Assembly (NCBI GenBank): GCA_963693085.1
Contig: OY856410.1
Coordinates: forward strand, 884,453,335 to 884,517,334
DNA: 64,000 nucleotides
DNA from: Alisma plantago-aquatica
Lineage: Eukaryota > Streptophyta > Magnoliopsida > Alismatales > Alismataceae
Direction of reading: 5' to 3'
Shown: one piece after another, positions 1 through 12,143 of the stretch
How the letters are laid out: every line of letters begins with the position of its first letter
Numbering within the stretch: position 1 is the stretch's first letter
The notes under the pieces: model-generated
The model's input: only the letters and a program-made list of their open reading frames with translations
Database searches by the model: none
Told to the model about the DNA's origin: nothing
Program-made: the position numbers and the translations under genes

Positions 1-590
1 TTGCATGTTGTTGTTTTTAATTAGCAAGTCCTTTGTTCAGATATGTGGGGAAAGATCATCTTCACATGTGTGCAATGGAGATCACTGCCCAGAGCGCCAT
101 GTTCAGGTTTGATATGTGGCTACACAATGTGCACAAACTGGTGTAGATGGTGGTGTTATTCTGGGAAGAAGGTGGCGGCGGAAGACAGCGCAAGTGCTGG
201 TGATGTAGTTGCATACAATGACGGGGAAGTAGGAGGGGTTTGCATCTAAACAAAGATATTGAGGTTGCAGTCAAGGGGATGGTGACGAGTCGGTTGTAAG
301 GCTATGTTGTAATAGAGTCTTACCGCTGGCAGGAATATGATGAGGATGTTCGGAGTTGAGTTATAGGTCGTCATTGTCGTGCGGTGGTCTTGTGGGCACC
401 GGCGAGATCCAAGTCAGGTCAGGGCTTTATAAGCCATTGACTGGTTTTGGAAAAGGCGTCCAGGTGACAATGGTTCTAGAATCAAGATGGAGGAGAGGAA
501 CCACTCCCTATTGCTAGAGCATGGGCTCGCTGAAGCTGGGGTTTGAGTGTAGAGGTGTAGGGCAGAAACATATGCTGCTTGAGTTGCAGG
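1..590. other. Unclassified DNA left of the CACTA element
   Basis: No coding region, structural RNA or element terminus is recognised here. The stretch is moderately GC-rich with G-rich patches such as GTGGCGGCGG. It is the left flank of the CACTA element and continues on the other side at 10250. The only open frames are short and lack recognisable domains. Confidence 0.4.
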
Positions 591-840
591 CACTACTACA
601 AAACAGACATTCAGTTTCAGATATGACCCTAACACAATCGAAATGTGTGAGGGTGATAACCCGTGCACAATATAGGCCCCTAACACAAAGGGTCTTATGT
701 AAAATGCCGTCGCCCAAGCCATTGTGTTTGGGTGACAACCCTTACACAAAAGTTACAATTGGATAAAATACAATATTAAAATCTTTTGAGCTCAACCCAT
801 TGTGCTGGGGTGATGACCGTTACACAATTGTTGCATATAA
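591..840. repeat. CACTA left terminal and subterminal repeat region
   Basis: The terminus CACTACTACAAAAC is followed by repeated short blocks that combine a CACAA motif with GGGTGAYRACCC-like palindromes (near 650, 735 and 810). In CACTA elements, such subterminal repeats bind the element's own protein. The same block type appears inverted at the right end. Confidence 0.7.
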
Positions 841-2309
841 CATAAAATATCAAACCTGTTGGGATCATACCATGCAACTGAATAAAATTGATGAACACGT
901 ACTAATGTTTGCATTAGAAACGTAATATATTTTGAAAATATATTACAATCAATTCAGCTTAACTGCGTTCCAAACTTTAGAACTTTGTTTATTCTCAAAT
1001 GCCAATTTCATTTACTTTGTAAAAAGTGTATACAGTGGGGAGGACATAGCCCCTTGCCCCTAGAAGAAATACAAATGATAGATGGGTAGAAGATTTAAGC
1101 TACTACATATACAACATTTCCTTCACACGTCTAGGAGAATCTATTAACATCGGAGATAGAGAACAACGTCAATCGTCTATAATAGATATAATGACATGCT
1201 TGATGACCCAGCAGCAGTCATTGTCTAGGTCGTTTAGTTGGTATAGAGATGACAACCAAGGCTGATTTGCAACCTAATTTGAATGACTATTGTGTATCAA
1301 AACAACTAAGGACTAGAAGTGTTGACAGCAAGACTAGATAGTTGTTGTTGATCACTTTGTCCAATGCATCATCCTGATTTATAAAAGGCATCCTGCATAA
1401 AAGTACATGAAAATATAAGGCCTGCCAAGATCTACCGGGAAGCTCAACTTCCAGAAAGGAAACCAACAAACAATGCAAGCGCTTCATAACTATGAATTGG
1501 CAATAAAACTAAATAAGGATCGACCAACCAACGTAAATTGATAAAAAGCAAGATTGTTGGACATTGCTATTTAGAAGTAGAGACATGAAGGTAAAAGAAT
1601 TGTTACAATGGTTTTGGAAGTTATGTTGATACTCCTATAGCCATTGCTGGTGAGTCTAAAATTGCAATAAAAAAGGAAGAAGACATTAACTTGGAAGTGG
1701 TAATAAGAATGGCACAGACACTTCAAACACACAGACTCAAAAAATGGTATTACAATAAGTCATTTGTCATTTAAAGAATCATATTGTAAGACGAAAAAGA
1801 CCAATTACCTTGTAGTCAATTGAGCTATCTATACGTATATTTTGCTTGCAGATCCTACAGCCACTGTCGATACCCTTGGTCAAGTATTCAATAATATTTC
1901 ATTTGTTCATCAAGTAGTTAGTTTGAGTCCAAGATGTAAGTCAAAAAAAATTATCATACAATATCAAAGAAGTATGTTTGGTTACACAAACATACTACAT
2001 CCAAGAAGACAAATATGTTGGCTCGAGAAGCCACACCATTATCTTGAAAATGGGCCTTGTGTGTCCTAATTTCAAGTACTCTTACACAGTTTGGAAAACG
2101 TGGCTCTAAAATGATGAATTATCGGTCTGCAATGTGTAGACATGTGTTTCAAGAGAATCATACCCTCGTGTAATTTTCAAATGTTTTGTCAATGATTGCT
2201 GCTTAGGTCTTTTCTTGAACTTCAATTCATGAATTTCCTAATTGACAAGAATCGCACAAGTCAAATAGTAAAAATACCAATATAATTCCCCATCCATTGT
2301 CATGTGCAA

Positions 2310-2840
2310 GATACTCAATGTGTTGTTTGCTTTAGAGTAAATCAGCAAACCTAGAAACCAAGATGAGAATGTAGCCTATGTAGTCATTGAAATTAGTGAA
2401 ATATGGTTGCTTGGGAACTATTGATGAGAATATGCTTATGTAATAATCATTTACAATAGCTACATGTTGTTGCTTGGGAACTATGGATAGGGGAGTGGAC
2501 GACAAGGCTTTTGGGGAGGGCACAATAATAGGGTAGCCACCACACAATAGATTGAATGACTACTTTAGAGTAAGATACTCAGTGTGTTGTTTTCTTTAGA
2601 GTAAATCACCACACCTAAAAGCCAAGATGAGAATGTAGCCTATGTAGTAGTCATTGAAATTAGTGAAATACGGTTGCTTGGGAACTATTGATGAGAATAT
2701 AGCTTACGTAATAATCATTTACAATAGCTACATTTTGTTGCTTGGGAACTATGGATAGGTGAGTGGAAGGCAAGGCATTTGGGGGAGAGCACAATAATAG
2801 GGCAGCCACCTCACAATAGATTGAACGACTACTCGCAATC
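2310..2840. repeat. Tandem duplication, about 264-bp unit, two copies
   Basis: The unit starting GATACTCAATGTGTTG at 2310 recurs from 2574 with scattered substitutions and ends near 2840. Each copy contains two smaller echoes of GTTGCTTGGGAACTATKGAT. No coding content is recognised. Confidence 0.85.
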
Positions 2841-2900
2841 TAAAATAGGTACGGAACTATGTATTTACAAAAATTGACCCAAATTCCCTAAAGTGGGGTA

Positions 2901-3190
2901 AGGGTTTAACATTGAAGTACTTGGTGGAGGTGTGAATCCTAGACAATGGAGGCTAGAGGTTGGGTTGATGTGAGTACATCAGCCACCATACAGAATAAGG
3001 AGCAAGGTAAGACGAAGTATAAAGGACCAATAGGTGTAAGGTACTAGGGTTTAACGTTGAAGTACTTGGTGGAGGTGTGAATCCTACACAATGGAGGCTA
3101 GAGGTTGGGTTGATGTGAGTACATCATCCACCATACAGAATAAGGAGCAAGGTAAGATGATGTATAAAGGACCAATAGGTGTAAGGTACT
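2901..3190. repeat. Tandem duplication, 145-bp unit, two copies
   Basis: The block starting AGGGTTTAAC at 2901 is repeated almost exactly from 3046. A third start (AGGGTGCAGAC at 3191) is only partly related. The copies differ at few positions, so this is one of the younger duplications inside the CACTA element. Confidence 0.9.
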
Positions 3191-3501
3191 AGGGTGCAGA
3201 CAAGGATAGTATTATGGTGGTGTTGGATGTTGCAACAACCACTTCACGCACATGTGTCACAATAAAGGATACTAGTTGTTGGTGTGTAGAGAATAACATG
3301 TCTGGTGCATAGAGAATACACATTAACCCTAGTACATGGACAAAGGGAGGAGTAGAAGGAGATGTGTATGGGTGTGGATGCGTCAACCACCACAAAAGTT
3401 GATGAAGCTGATAAGGGGCAAGAATATACGATGTAAAGAGGTTGTAGAGGTGTATAGTATTAGGGTGAAGACAAGGGATGTATTTTGGTGGACATCGCCG
3501 T

Positions 3502-3745
3502 GTTGCTGCGGATGAACTTCAACCACTGTTTCACCGTAGCGCCGCAGAGCCATCATGTGAGAGCATGGGGCCATTGGTCGAGGAGGTAGATCTCAAGGTG
3601 TCATAGCGAGGAGGAGTCGAGTGGGCCGCGTTGTTGCGGACGCACTAATACCATTGTTTCTTCACAGCGCTGCAGAGCCATCCTGTAAGAACATGATGCC
3701 ACTGGTCGAGGAGGTAGGGCTCAAGGTGTCATAGCAAGGAGCCGA
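3502..3745. repeat. Tandem duplication, about 128-bp unit, two copies
   Basis: Two copies share GTTGYTGCGGA at their start and GGTCGAGGAGGTAG near their end (3502-3629 and 3630 to about 3745). It is a GC-richer patch inside the CACTA element. Confidence 0.8.
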
Positions 3746-3963
3746 GCGGAAGGGGAAGGGAAGAGGATGAGGAACACTGGAGTACAGGACTATACGAGCT
3801 GGTTGGCGGAGAAACAGATTTGGAAGACAAAGTGGGGGTGAAGAGTATTGGATTGAGGATTTATTTGATGTTCATGCCAGAAAAGAGGAGAGTCAGAGAA
3901 GGAGGACTCCTATTCTTGTACCATATAAAGTAGATGATGTGGATGCACTTCCACCTAAGCAGA

Positions 3964-4780
3964 TGTTCCTCTCCTTGGTTTGTTGCCAATGCACTTACGC
4001 CTACGGGGCATTCTAGCTTTATCTTTTGCAGATGCACTTCCCAATTGATCGTAGGCTGACACTGGATTCATGAAGTAACTAATCATCCAAACATCGTCTT
4101 CTAGGTTGTGACACACCAATCATCATCGACCGGACTCCGTCAAATAAGAAACTAGAAAAACAAACTTGGCATGCCTAAGTATTTTTGCCACGCCTAAGTA
4201 GGACAAGATGTGTATGGAGAGGATGCATCAACCACCATAAGGACCTAGGAGGCCTATAGGGGGAAGTTAGGACAATGTATAGAGGACCTAGAGGTGTATA
4301 GTATTAGGGTGCAAACAATGGATTTATTGTTGGTGTTGGATGGTACATTGGACACTCCATGAAGCGAATGTTTCTCTCCTTAGTCTACTGCCAATGCACT
4401 TCCACCTACGGATATTCTAGCTTTATATGATGTAGATGCACTTCCCAATTGGTCATAGGTTGATAGTGGATTTATCAAGTAACTAATCACCCAAATATTG
4501 TCTTCCATGATGTGACACATCGGTCATCATTGACCCCACTCTATCAAACAAGAAACCAGAGAAGCAACCTTGCCTTGCCTTGCCATGCCTAAGTATTTTT
4601 TCCATGCCTAAGTAGGATGAGATGTGTATGGAGAGGATGCATCAACCTCCATACGGACATAGGAGGATTTTAGGGGGAAGTTAAGACAATGTATAGAGGA
4701 CCTAGAGGTGTATAGTATTAGGGGGCAAACAATGGATGTACTGTTGGTGTTGGATGGTACATTGGCCACTCCATGCACCT
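3964..4780. repeat. Tandem duplication, about 405-bp unit, two copies
   Basis: The unit starting TGTTCCTCTCCTTGG at 3964 recurs at 4369 (TGTTTCTCTCCTTAG). Shared landmarks are CAGATGCACTTCCCAATTG, CATGCCTAAGTATTTTT and AGAGGTGTATAGTATTAGGG. The last landmark also occurs once upstream near 3450, so the array once extended left or grew from that sequence. Confidence 0.85.
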
Positions 4781-4789
4781 TGGCATGGT

Positions 4790-7340
4790 GAAGGATAGTA
4801 ATTATTGGTACACAAAGAGGAGGGAACCATGCTTTGGCACTAGTGCAAGGACAAAAGGTGTCATCATTGGTGTAATGTTGGTTCCTAGCGCAAGGGAAAA
4901 GGGTGTTTCCTCTGATCTACCCAACCCTTGGAGTGTAGATTCTTAACCATGACACAACTTTCCGTCCTTGATTCTGTGTATTGAAGTTCACTTTTACCCC
5001 ATCCCATATAGCGTAGAATGAAAGGCCTTTCACTTCAGTTTAAGAACAAACTGAATTCCTTGTAGGGAAGTGTGGTCATAACAATTCAGATATGTTAAAA
5101 AGAAAATATTGTCTTAATAAGCTTTTGCAGGAAAGCTCAATCCTACACCCATGATATTCCCATCTAATGTTTTCAAGGAATGCATCATGTTATAAGGGTT
5201 CATTTTCTTACGGTATATCATGAGTATATATGACTTCTCTTAGGGTATATCATGAGTATATACAACTGCTTCAAGAACTACTGATGTCTAAGGCATGGTT
5301 TAAACTATATAAAGAGTGCTTGCATAGATACATCAAAAGCATATTAATTGTGTTTGTTGTTATTGAACTATTAGTGGTTTACAAGTACAGGAACAACATT
5401 GCAAATTCATATTTATAATTGTTTCATGCATTTCATGTATGTATGTATTACCACCAACCCATATCTATCATTATAAGAGCAATTTCAGATTTAGCAATGT
5501 CTAATGCATTTCTCTAATACCAAAAAATATTAAGGATAGAGATAAGTAAAAGTAATGCTTCCAAATTGTAGAGAACTACTCATTATAAGACATACATTTC
5601 CAAATAGTATTTAACCACTCACCATTTTGAGTAACTGCATGTAGCTTAGTCTTTTGGTTTCCAAGATGCTCACATGTGATCTAGGAACACTTTTGATGGT
5701 AGGAACCTAAGTCAAGATCTGCCTCCATGAAATATCACACAAACATCACAATCAGTCAAAAACTCCAATGGTAGTGAAAGACTATAAATCTATATAGAGA
5801 AATGGATTCAATTACAAAGGATGCATGAGTATCAATTATTATAACACTTTCTACAAGACAACAAGCTAAAAGGAGATGGCTTTTCATAGTATATGACTGA
5901 CACGTATTATAGCACATACTTTCACCTCTTCATATGTAATGAGAATTGATGACAAGTACCTTATGCCAAAGCTAGGGAAAACAACGTGTAATGACAAGGA
6001 ACACAATACATTTAATATTAAGCATCAAGATGATAAAAGAGTATTATAATATTAAGAACAAGTCTTGTAAGGCCACATAAGCACATTTTTGTCTTGAATC
6101 ATTGTCTCATCTGGTATGCCTTTGTGGCCACTAGGACTCATGGGGGGGATTCAACCAGCAATTCTTCCACACATTTTAGACTCATATTGACATCATTTTT
6201 CATAGTCGATTCATTTTAGTTGTAAAAATAATGTCTGGATGATAGTACCAATCCTAACTACAAAATGAATTAAAAATTAAGTTGACTGCTTCAATACACA
6301 CAACTCATTTATACTAATATAGATCGATTGCACAAACTTTAAGAGTAGAAAAACAAACATCCATGGTAAATGAATTAGAAAGTATAACAATTTTAAGGGT
6401 CTTAGCCAGGTACCTTATATGTTTAGCAGTTCACACATCCAATGATCAACTATGTTGGTGTAATGGATTTCTATAAATGAGAAAATTTGTCAAGAATCAT
6501 AACAAAACATGAATCAATTGGAATATATAGCAATGTCAAGTCTAAAAACAAGTACCATACAAAGATTATGATAGTTCAAATTTCAATTCCCCAAAATACT
6601 AGTTTATCATGGAATGGCATTGAGGTGTGTAGGGATTGAGTGATCAAAATGAAGATAAAGGTTTTTTCCATCTTCTTCTCTAAGTAAAACGCACCTCAAG
6701 GATCACCCATTGAGTTTCAATCTAGAAGTCATAGGTTTATATTAATACCCCAAGAATCATTCCATAAACAAAATCAATAAGAAGGCATATTCTTTTAGTA
6801 AATCTAGATCAACAAAAAGATGTAAAGAAGCTCATCAACGATGAGAACTTGCATGTAATTGCATTCTATCATAGATCCTTGTCAGTGGTTGTTTATCCAT
6901 GTCATACTTCATCTATTTCAGCCATTGCCTAAACCTTTGTCTAAAAAATTTATGGGAACATCATTATAATATAGTTGAAATGAAGTGAGACTGTATATAA
7001 AAAAACCAGTAAAAATATTAGCTTTTCATTATGTTTTCTTTGATTCTTGTTCAGTGGCCCATTTTAGCAAAATGTGACACAAGAATCCCTAAGTGTGTTA
7101 AGATTATTCCGCTACAACATTGATGAGATAAGAAATTTCTTAGCTGACATATTAGAAAGCATAGCAAAATTATATGGGTGAAATGGGATGCAAGCTTGTC
7201 TTCAACCTAAACCTATCTAATTGCTCTCTCAAATGAATTCAAAGTCCATGGAAATGGTTAATGCCATCAAGAAAATCATGAAAGGACCAAAAACTGGTAA
7301 CAATCTCAATATCCATGTGATATACTTGAGTCTACCCACT
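4790..7340. other. Unclassified AT-rich interior of the CACTA element
   Basis: AT-rich sequence with no recognised domain, repeat array or structural RNA. The open frames (for example 62 codons at 5230-5418) are short and of simple composition. No transposase motif was found. Confidence 0.5.
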
Positions 7341-7350
7341 TGGTCAAACC

Positions 7351-8475
7351 CATACTTGTCAAGGCGGCTAGGCGGTAAGTCCCACCTAATGCGTGCCTAG
7401 GCCACCAAGGCAGGCTCCTAGGCTTTCTGTGCATTTTTATTATTTTTTATTTTTTTCAATTGCATATTTTTATATTTATAGATATGATACTACATGCTAT
7501 TTTGCGCATATATGTTTATTAAATAGAATTATATGCTTGACTTTCATTGATAACTATTGGGAGGTTCAATAGGAGAATTAAGATGAAGAAAAAGGAAACA
7601 AGATTAGGAAGATGATAATTTGGAATTGAAGGAGAAAGAAAATAGGAAAAATACAAATGACTTGCAAGAAGTCAGAAAAGTAAAAGCACAATAACAGGAG
7701 AGGAGACATAAAGTAGGAAGACAAAGTTTGAAAAACAAAATTAAAAACAACAATGCATGAGGTGTGAAAGGAGACTCACGGGGAGGAACAAGAGATCAAG
7801 AAATTTTATTTGCGGACATGCAAACAATAGTAGCCTTTTGAGATATAGAAGCAAGAAGTCAGAAAAAGAAGAATATATGCAAATAGATGTAGTACTACTA
7901 TAGTATATGTGAGAGCAAGAGTTGTAGGACATGTCTGAATTTTAGCCTCTGAAATAAGAAACATGGACGTAGCAGCAGGATGTACGGTTTATATTTGACC
8001 TAAACCACACCGAACATGACCTATGTAGACCTGATTGGCCCTAGTTTGACCAATCTTGATTTAAATTGGACCTAATCTGACCTAATTTGACCTATATCTA
8101 ACCTAATTATGCATAACATAAACTTCTTAGACCTTAAGTTTCCCTAATTTATCCTATATTTACCTAATTGACACCTAATTTGGTCAATCCAGGCCAAATT
8201 TCCCCCAAAGCGTACCTATCTTTCCCAAATCAGACCTAACTTGCCAAAATTTAATTTATTTTGCCTGAATCAAATTTATTTCAACCATTAAACAAATTTA
8301 GGTGATCTAGTTTGACCAAATTAAGACTCAATTCATGCTAATTTAGCCTTAAGTGGTTTAATTTGGGCCTAAAGGGCCTTAGACGCCCACTTAATGCATT
8401 TAATAGGTTGGACGTCTAGTGTGAGGCGCCTTGTCTAGCGCCTAGGGCACCTTGATGGGTGCCTTGATAACTATG
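7351..8475. mobile_element. hAT-like non-autonomous transposon inside the CACTA element
   Basis: The left terminus CATACTTGTCAAGGC matches the inverted right terminus CATAGTTATCAAGGC at 13 of 15 positions. An exact 8-bp duplication GTCAAACC lies outside both ends (7343-7350 and 8476-8483), which fits hAT. The ends are rich in CTAGGCG-type motifs. The middle holds many degenerate copies of GACCTAATTTGA. No hAT transposase (hAT dimerisation or BED finger) was seen, so it is non-autonomous. It must have inserted after the CACTA element formed. Confidence 0.7.
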
Positions 8476-8483
8476 GTCAAACC

Positions 8484-9590
8484 TATAACTAATTTTCCAT
8501 CACAATATAAATTTCAAAAGATTGTTATATGTAAAAGAAATATTTTTCTATTGCTCTTAAAACATGCTAGAAAAATAGTTGGTAAATAATTATATCTGTG
8601 TTACGGCTATGCTTTTATTTCCAATGTCAAAAATCAATTCATATGATTTAGACGGGGAAAGGAATTATCATTGTGTTAGTTGTAAATATTACTGTAAGTT
8701 ATAACATGAGAAAAGGCATCATCAAATAACATGAAACATGTGTGATGTTGACAACACAATGAAATTGATCCCTATAGGCAAGGCTCCACTACCTCTAGAA
8801 CTCACTTCTTCTATGACATTACAAAGAACAAAGAAAGGAATTCTATCATAGAATCGCCTCACTTGGTTGTGTGAGAGTTAATGCCCCTCAAAGCAATAAG
8901 GATGTTAAAAATAGCTTTAGTAACACAATAAATGTCTTAGATTGAGTGTTATCAAGGTACTTGCATGACAAAAAATTTAGATCCATCATTTTGATCTGGT
9001 ATTCCATTATATAATTGTGATATACATTTTGTGCCCTCAAAGCAATTAATTTTTCAGTTACAAGCAGTATAAGAGAAGGAAAGACATTGACTAAAAAAAG
9101 AGAATGAAAGACATCAGTAGATAACTAGAAGTGAGTTTTGTGTCAGTGACTACAGCTGGAACAAATCGCTTATAGGTTAATTTTGGTATCTCTTTCGACT
9201 CGCCTTGTAAAAAAAATGTCACAAGGTCGAAAAGAAAGAAACATTGTTATTGAAAAGCCACTAAATTTGTGTTGTCGATGTTAGAAAAGGCACAAATAAT
9301 TTGTAAGGAGTCATATCATGCTATCTATGTGAATAGGATGTGTCCTCTAAATAAATCAATTCACCGTAAACCACACTACTTGTAGTGGTATAAAAGAAAT
9401 AAATAGGAAAATGGGAAAAGATCTGACCTTGTTGTTCTGAACACAGGAGACGAATGTTTCTCACAAACCAAGGTGGCGGCCACTGGATTCTCCACCATGT
9501 CAATACGAAGCAACCACAAATATAATATATGACGGATATGAGAGATTGGGCTTCAATGAAGACAAACTTGATAGTTGAAAGATCACAAAG
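8484..9590. other. Unclassified AT-rich interior of the CACTA element
   Basis: Nothing recognisable between the hAT-like insertion and the GGA-rich tract. The sequence is AT-rich and its open frames are short. Confidence 0.5.
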
Positions 9591-9596
9591 CTAATG

Positions 9597-9905
9597 GAGA
9601 AGGAGAGTTGTCAGGATGGGAAGCGATGAGGAGGAGGAATGGTAACGGAGGAGAAGGTAGTAGCAGAGTAATGGAGGAGGAGGTAGTGGCGGAATGGACA
9701 GGGAGGAGCAGATGGTAGTGGCGGATTGGACAGGGAGGAGAGGGGGGATAGAGGAGGAGGAGGAGGAGATGGCGAACAAAACTAAAGAGGAGGAGGTACT
9801 GACGGTCAAAATGGAAGAAGGTAGTGGCAGAAACAAGGAGGACGAGGAGCAAGGGGAACAGAGGAGAGAGGGCGACAAAGAGGGCTACGAGGAAGGAGGA
9901 GGTCG
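9597..9905. repeat. GGA-rich purine tract
   Basis: A roughly 300-bp plus-strand purine-rich run built from GAGGAGGAG, GGTAGTGGCGGA and similar units, diverged and irregular. It produces overlapping low-complexity open frames on both strands (Glu/Gly/Arg-rich one way, Pro/Ser/Leu-rich the other). These should not be taken as genes. Confidence 0.75.
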
Positions 9906-10089
9906 GATTCCATAGCAGCTTCAGTGTAGACCTGCAACCTCACCGGCCTGGTGTTGTACACCTCGCAGGCGGAGGAAACGGATGGACGGCGGCGGCTGCT
10001 TTGAAGGGTGAGTGAACACTGAACAAGGCAGAAGTGATTGTCCCGACTAACAACAAGGGTTTTGCCCTTTCCTCGTGAAATCTTAGCCA

Positions 10090-10249
10090 TCTAAACTGAC
10101 TAAAAAATCTGGACCGTAAATGGTTTTTTTCAGGAAATGTATATACCCGGATTGTGCGAGGGGTATGGCTCTAATTCTTAATGGCTAGGACGATAACCCT
10201 CACACATTTAGCAACCCAACCCTTACTAAATCTCAGTTTTCTTCTAGTG
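10090..10249. repeat. CACTA right subterminal and terminal region
   Basis: Read on the minus strand it begins CACTAGAAGAAAACTGAG at 10249. It then shows AAATGTGTGAGGGTTAT, matching the left end's AAATGTGTGAGGGTGAT. This match, together with the AGG duplication, pairs the two ends. Confidence 0.75.
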
Positions 10250-10396
10250 AGGGCCGGAAGGGGTTCCTGCGAGGAGAAAAATGATGAGGGTGACAATGGT
10301 TTTCCGGTGTGCCTGACGTTGATGCCGCAGGTGGGCGACGGTGTCAAACATGATCTGCAATGGTGCTGATGCTGGTGGCAATTAGGGTGTAGGTGC
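10250..10396. other. Host DNA between the CACTA and copia-1 elements
   Basis: A GC-richer 147-bp remnant of the sequence both elements inserted into. It continues left at 590 and right at 30377. No domain is recognised. Confidence 0.5.
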
Positions 10397-11574
10397 TGTT
10401 GGAAAATAGTGGTTGCGGTAGGTCTCTAAAATAGATGTTAATTAGATATTGCAAGCAATAATCACCAAAACGCACAAGTAATATTAACGGTAAATCGGAT
10501 TCGGAGAAAACGACGAATGAGTTTAGAAATCAAACACCAGAGCTTGAAAATGAAGGCATGTAAAACACTGTCTTCAAGACAGATTCACCGCTCCTAGCAC
10601 GAGCGTCTCCGGCGGTCTATCTCCAAGATTCAGTCACCCCAACTCTGGTACAGCCGCTCGGTGCAAGCGAGAGTGTTGTGTTGAACTCGTTCCTTAGCCC
10701 TTGGTCGCAAAAAACAAAATGGACGTCGTAAAGTAGTCGTCGGTGCAAGACAACACCAAGGCGTGGTGGTGTTTGGGAGAATAGACTTGTTGTGGTGGAG
10801 AAAGGAACAAAGGAGCACGAAGGTAACCTCAGTACAGTAGGAAAGGAACTAGTGTATAGCAGTGAAGGAACCAGCGTACAACAGTCAAGTAACCGCAGCT
10901 TTTTACTGGAGGAAAAGAACCAAAGTACAACACTAAAGTAACCACGGTACAACAACAAAGGAACTGCAATACACCAGTAAAGGAACCGATATAAATCAGG
11001 AAAGGAACTGCTGTAGATCTCTCTCTATCTCTAGGTGTATTTTGTATATCTCTCTCAATTGAGATCGGACGCCTCCTTATATGAAGTGTGTCTCGGCTGC
11101 CGCGGTAACTGCCCGCACCTGTTGGTCTCTCCAACGTACGTCATTAACATCGTTTTAATGGTCGGATTTAACGGGTAGTCAAGAGTGGTTTATTGTTGTG
11201 TCTTAAACGCTGTCAACCGAACTCCAAACGACGCAACACAAAAAACAAAGCGTCGTTTCGGGACATACAAAACAAAATAAAATATTTCATAAAAAGATAA
11301 ATCCACGCACGCACTGAACCGAACCGAACTGAACCGAGCCGGGTCGGACAGGGCGAGCGAGCGAACAAACGAACGTGTGTGTGTGTGTGTTTTTATTTTA
11401 TTCAGAGAGATACACAAGACAAGCCAAACAGCCTTAAATTCCCATGCCCTTGAGAGGTCCTCACCTCTAGGGGACCACAAGCACATATAAGGTGTTGTGT
11501 GGTTTCTGCTGCAAGCAATATGGGATAAAAGACTTGGTTATAGAAAATTGAATTTTGGAACAGAGAATACAACA
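10397..11574 (-). repeat. Copia-1 left LTR (3' LTR of the minus-strand element)
   Basis: A complete 1178-bp LTR with TG...CA ends. It contains a (GT)n run near 11376-11391, a GAACCGAACCGAACTGAACC repeat near 11315-11335, and a minus-strand TATA-like ATATAAGG at 11075-11082. It is the intact reference for the split right LTR. Confidence 0.92.
11075..11082 (-). promoter_or_regulatory. TATA-like box in copia-1 LTR
   Basis: Minus-strand ATATAAGG, followed by GC-richer sequence. It is conserved in the right LTR at 16767-16774. Its position inside the LTR fits a U3 core promoter. Confidence 0.4.
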
Positions 11575-12143
11575 TTCCCCTACATGTTCCATAATTCTTT
11601 CCAGAAATTCAATAAATAATAAAATTTCAAATTTGCGACATTACAATGTTTTTTAGCATTGGTAGCTTATGACTTTGAACAATTGCCTAGAATGACTCAC
11701 TTCAATCTGGAGAGACATGGTGAACTATGTCTTGAACTAAACTCCATGATTCGGACCTTAGTAAATCAAACAACCATAGTGCGGGAACTAGAACGAGTTT
11801 GTATCGATATTGCACATGAACATCCTTCAGAAGATCTTGTTTCTTAAGCGCTCTAGTGAGTATGCCCAACTCACATAAACCCTGGCTCTCGGGTTACACT
11901 CAAATAGTAGGGATCTCCAAGGGTATCATGTACGGTACATACCCTGTCAATAAATGGCCTTAAACTCATTCAGAGCAAAGCTATTCCTATACTCAGACAG
12001 AGTCGAAGCACTAGCGCCATAGGGAGAGTCATGGAGTAAAACTCCAAAGTGTGCTTCTGCATAACACGACAACTTAGTTGTCCCTTTGAACAATTTCTCA
12101 TGGGATCTCCAATTTTGGAAAGGTAGGGTTACCACTGTAATGT

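Larger units (their letters stand above)
591..10249. mobile_element. Non-autonomous CACTA (En/Spm-type) DNA transposon
   Basis: The left end begins CACTACTACAAAAC and the right end, read on the other strand, begins CACTAGAAGAAAAC; both carry the CACTA signature. A 3-bp direct duplication AGG lies just outside each end (588-590 and 10250-10252), as expected for this superfamily. Both ends contain the subterminal motif AAATGTGTGAGGGT a few dozen bases inward. No TNP2-type transposase or TNPA-like frame was recognised in the roughly 9.7 kb, so the element is probably non-autonomous and mobilised in trans. The interior holds several tandem duplications (2310-2840, 2901-3190, 3502-3745, 3964-4780), a hAT-like insertion (7351-8475) and a GGA-rich tract (9597-9905). 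Orientation cannot be set without a transposase. Confidence 0.85.

Noticed and set aside
9583..9915. Several overlapping frames on both strands
   Set aside because: They arise from the GGA-rich low-complexity tract.
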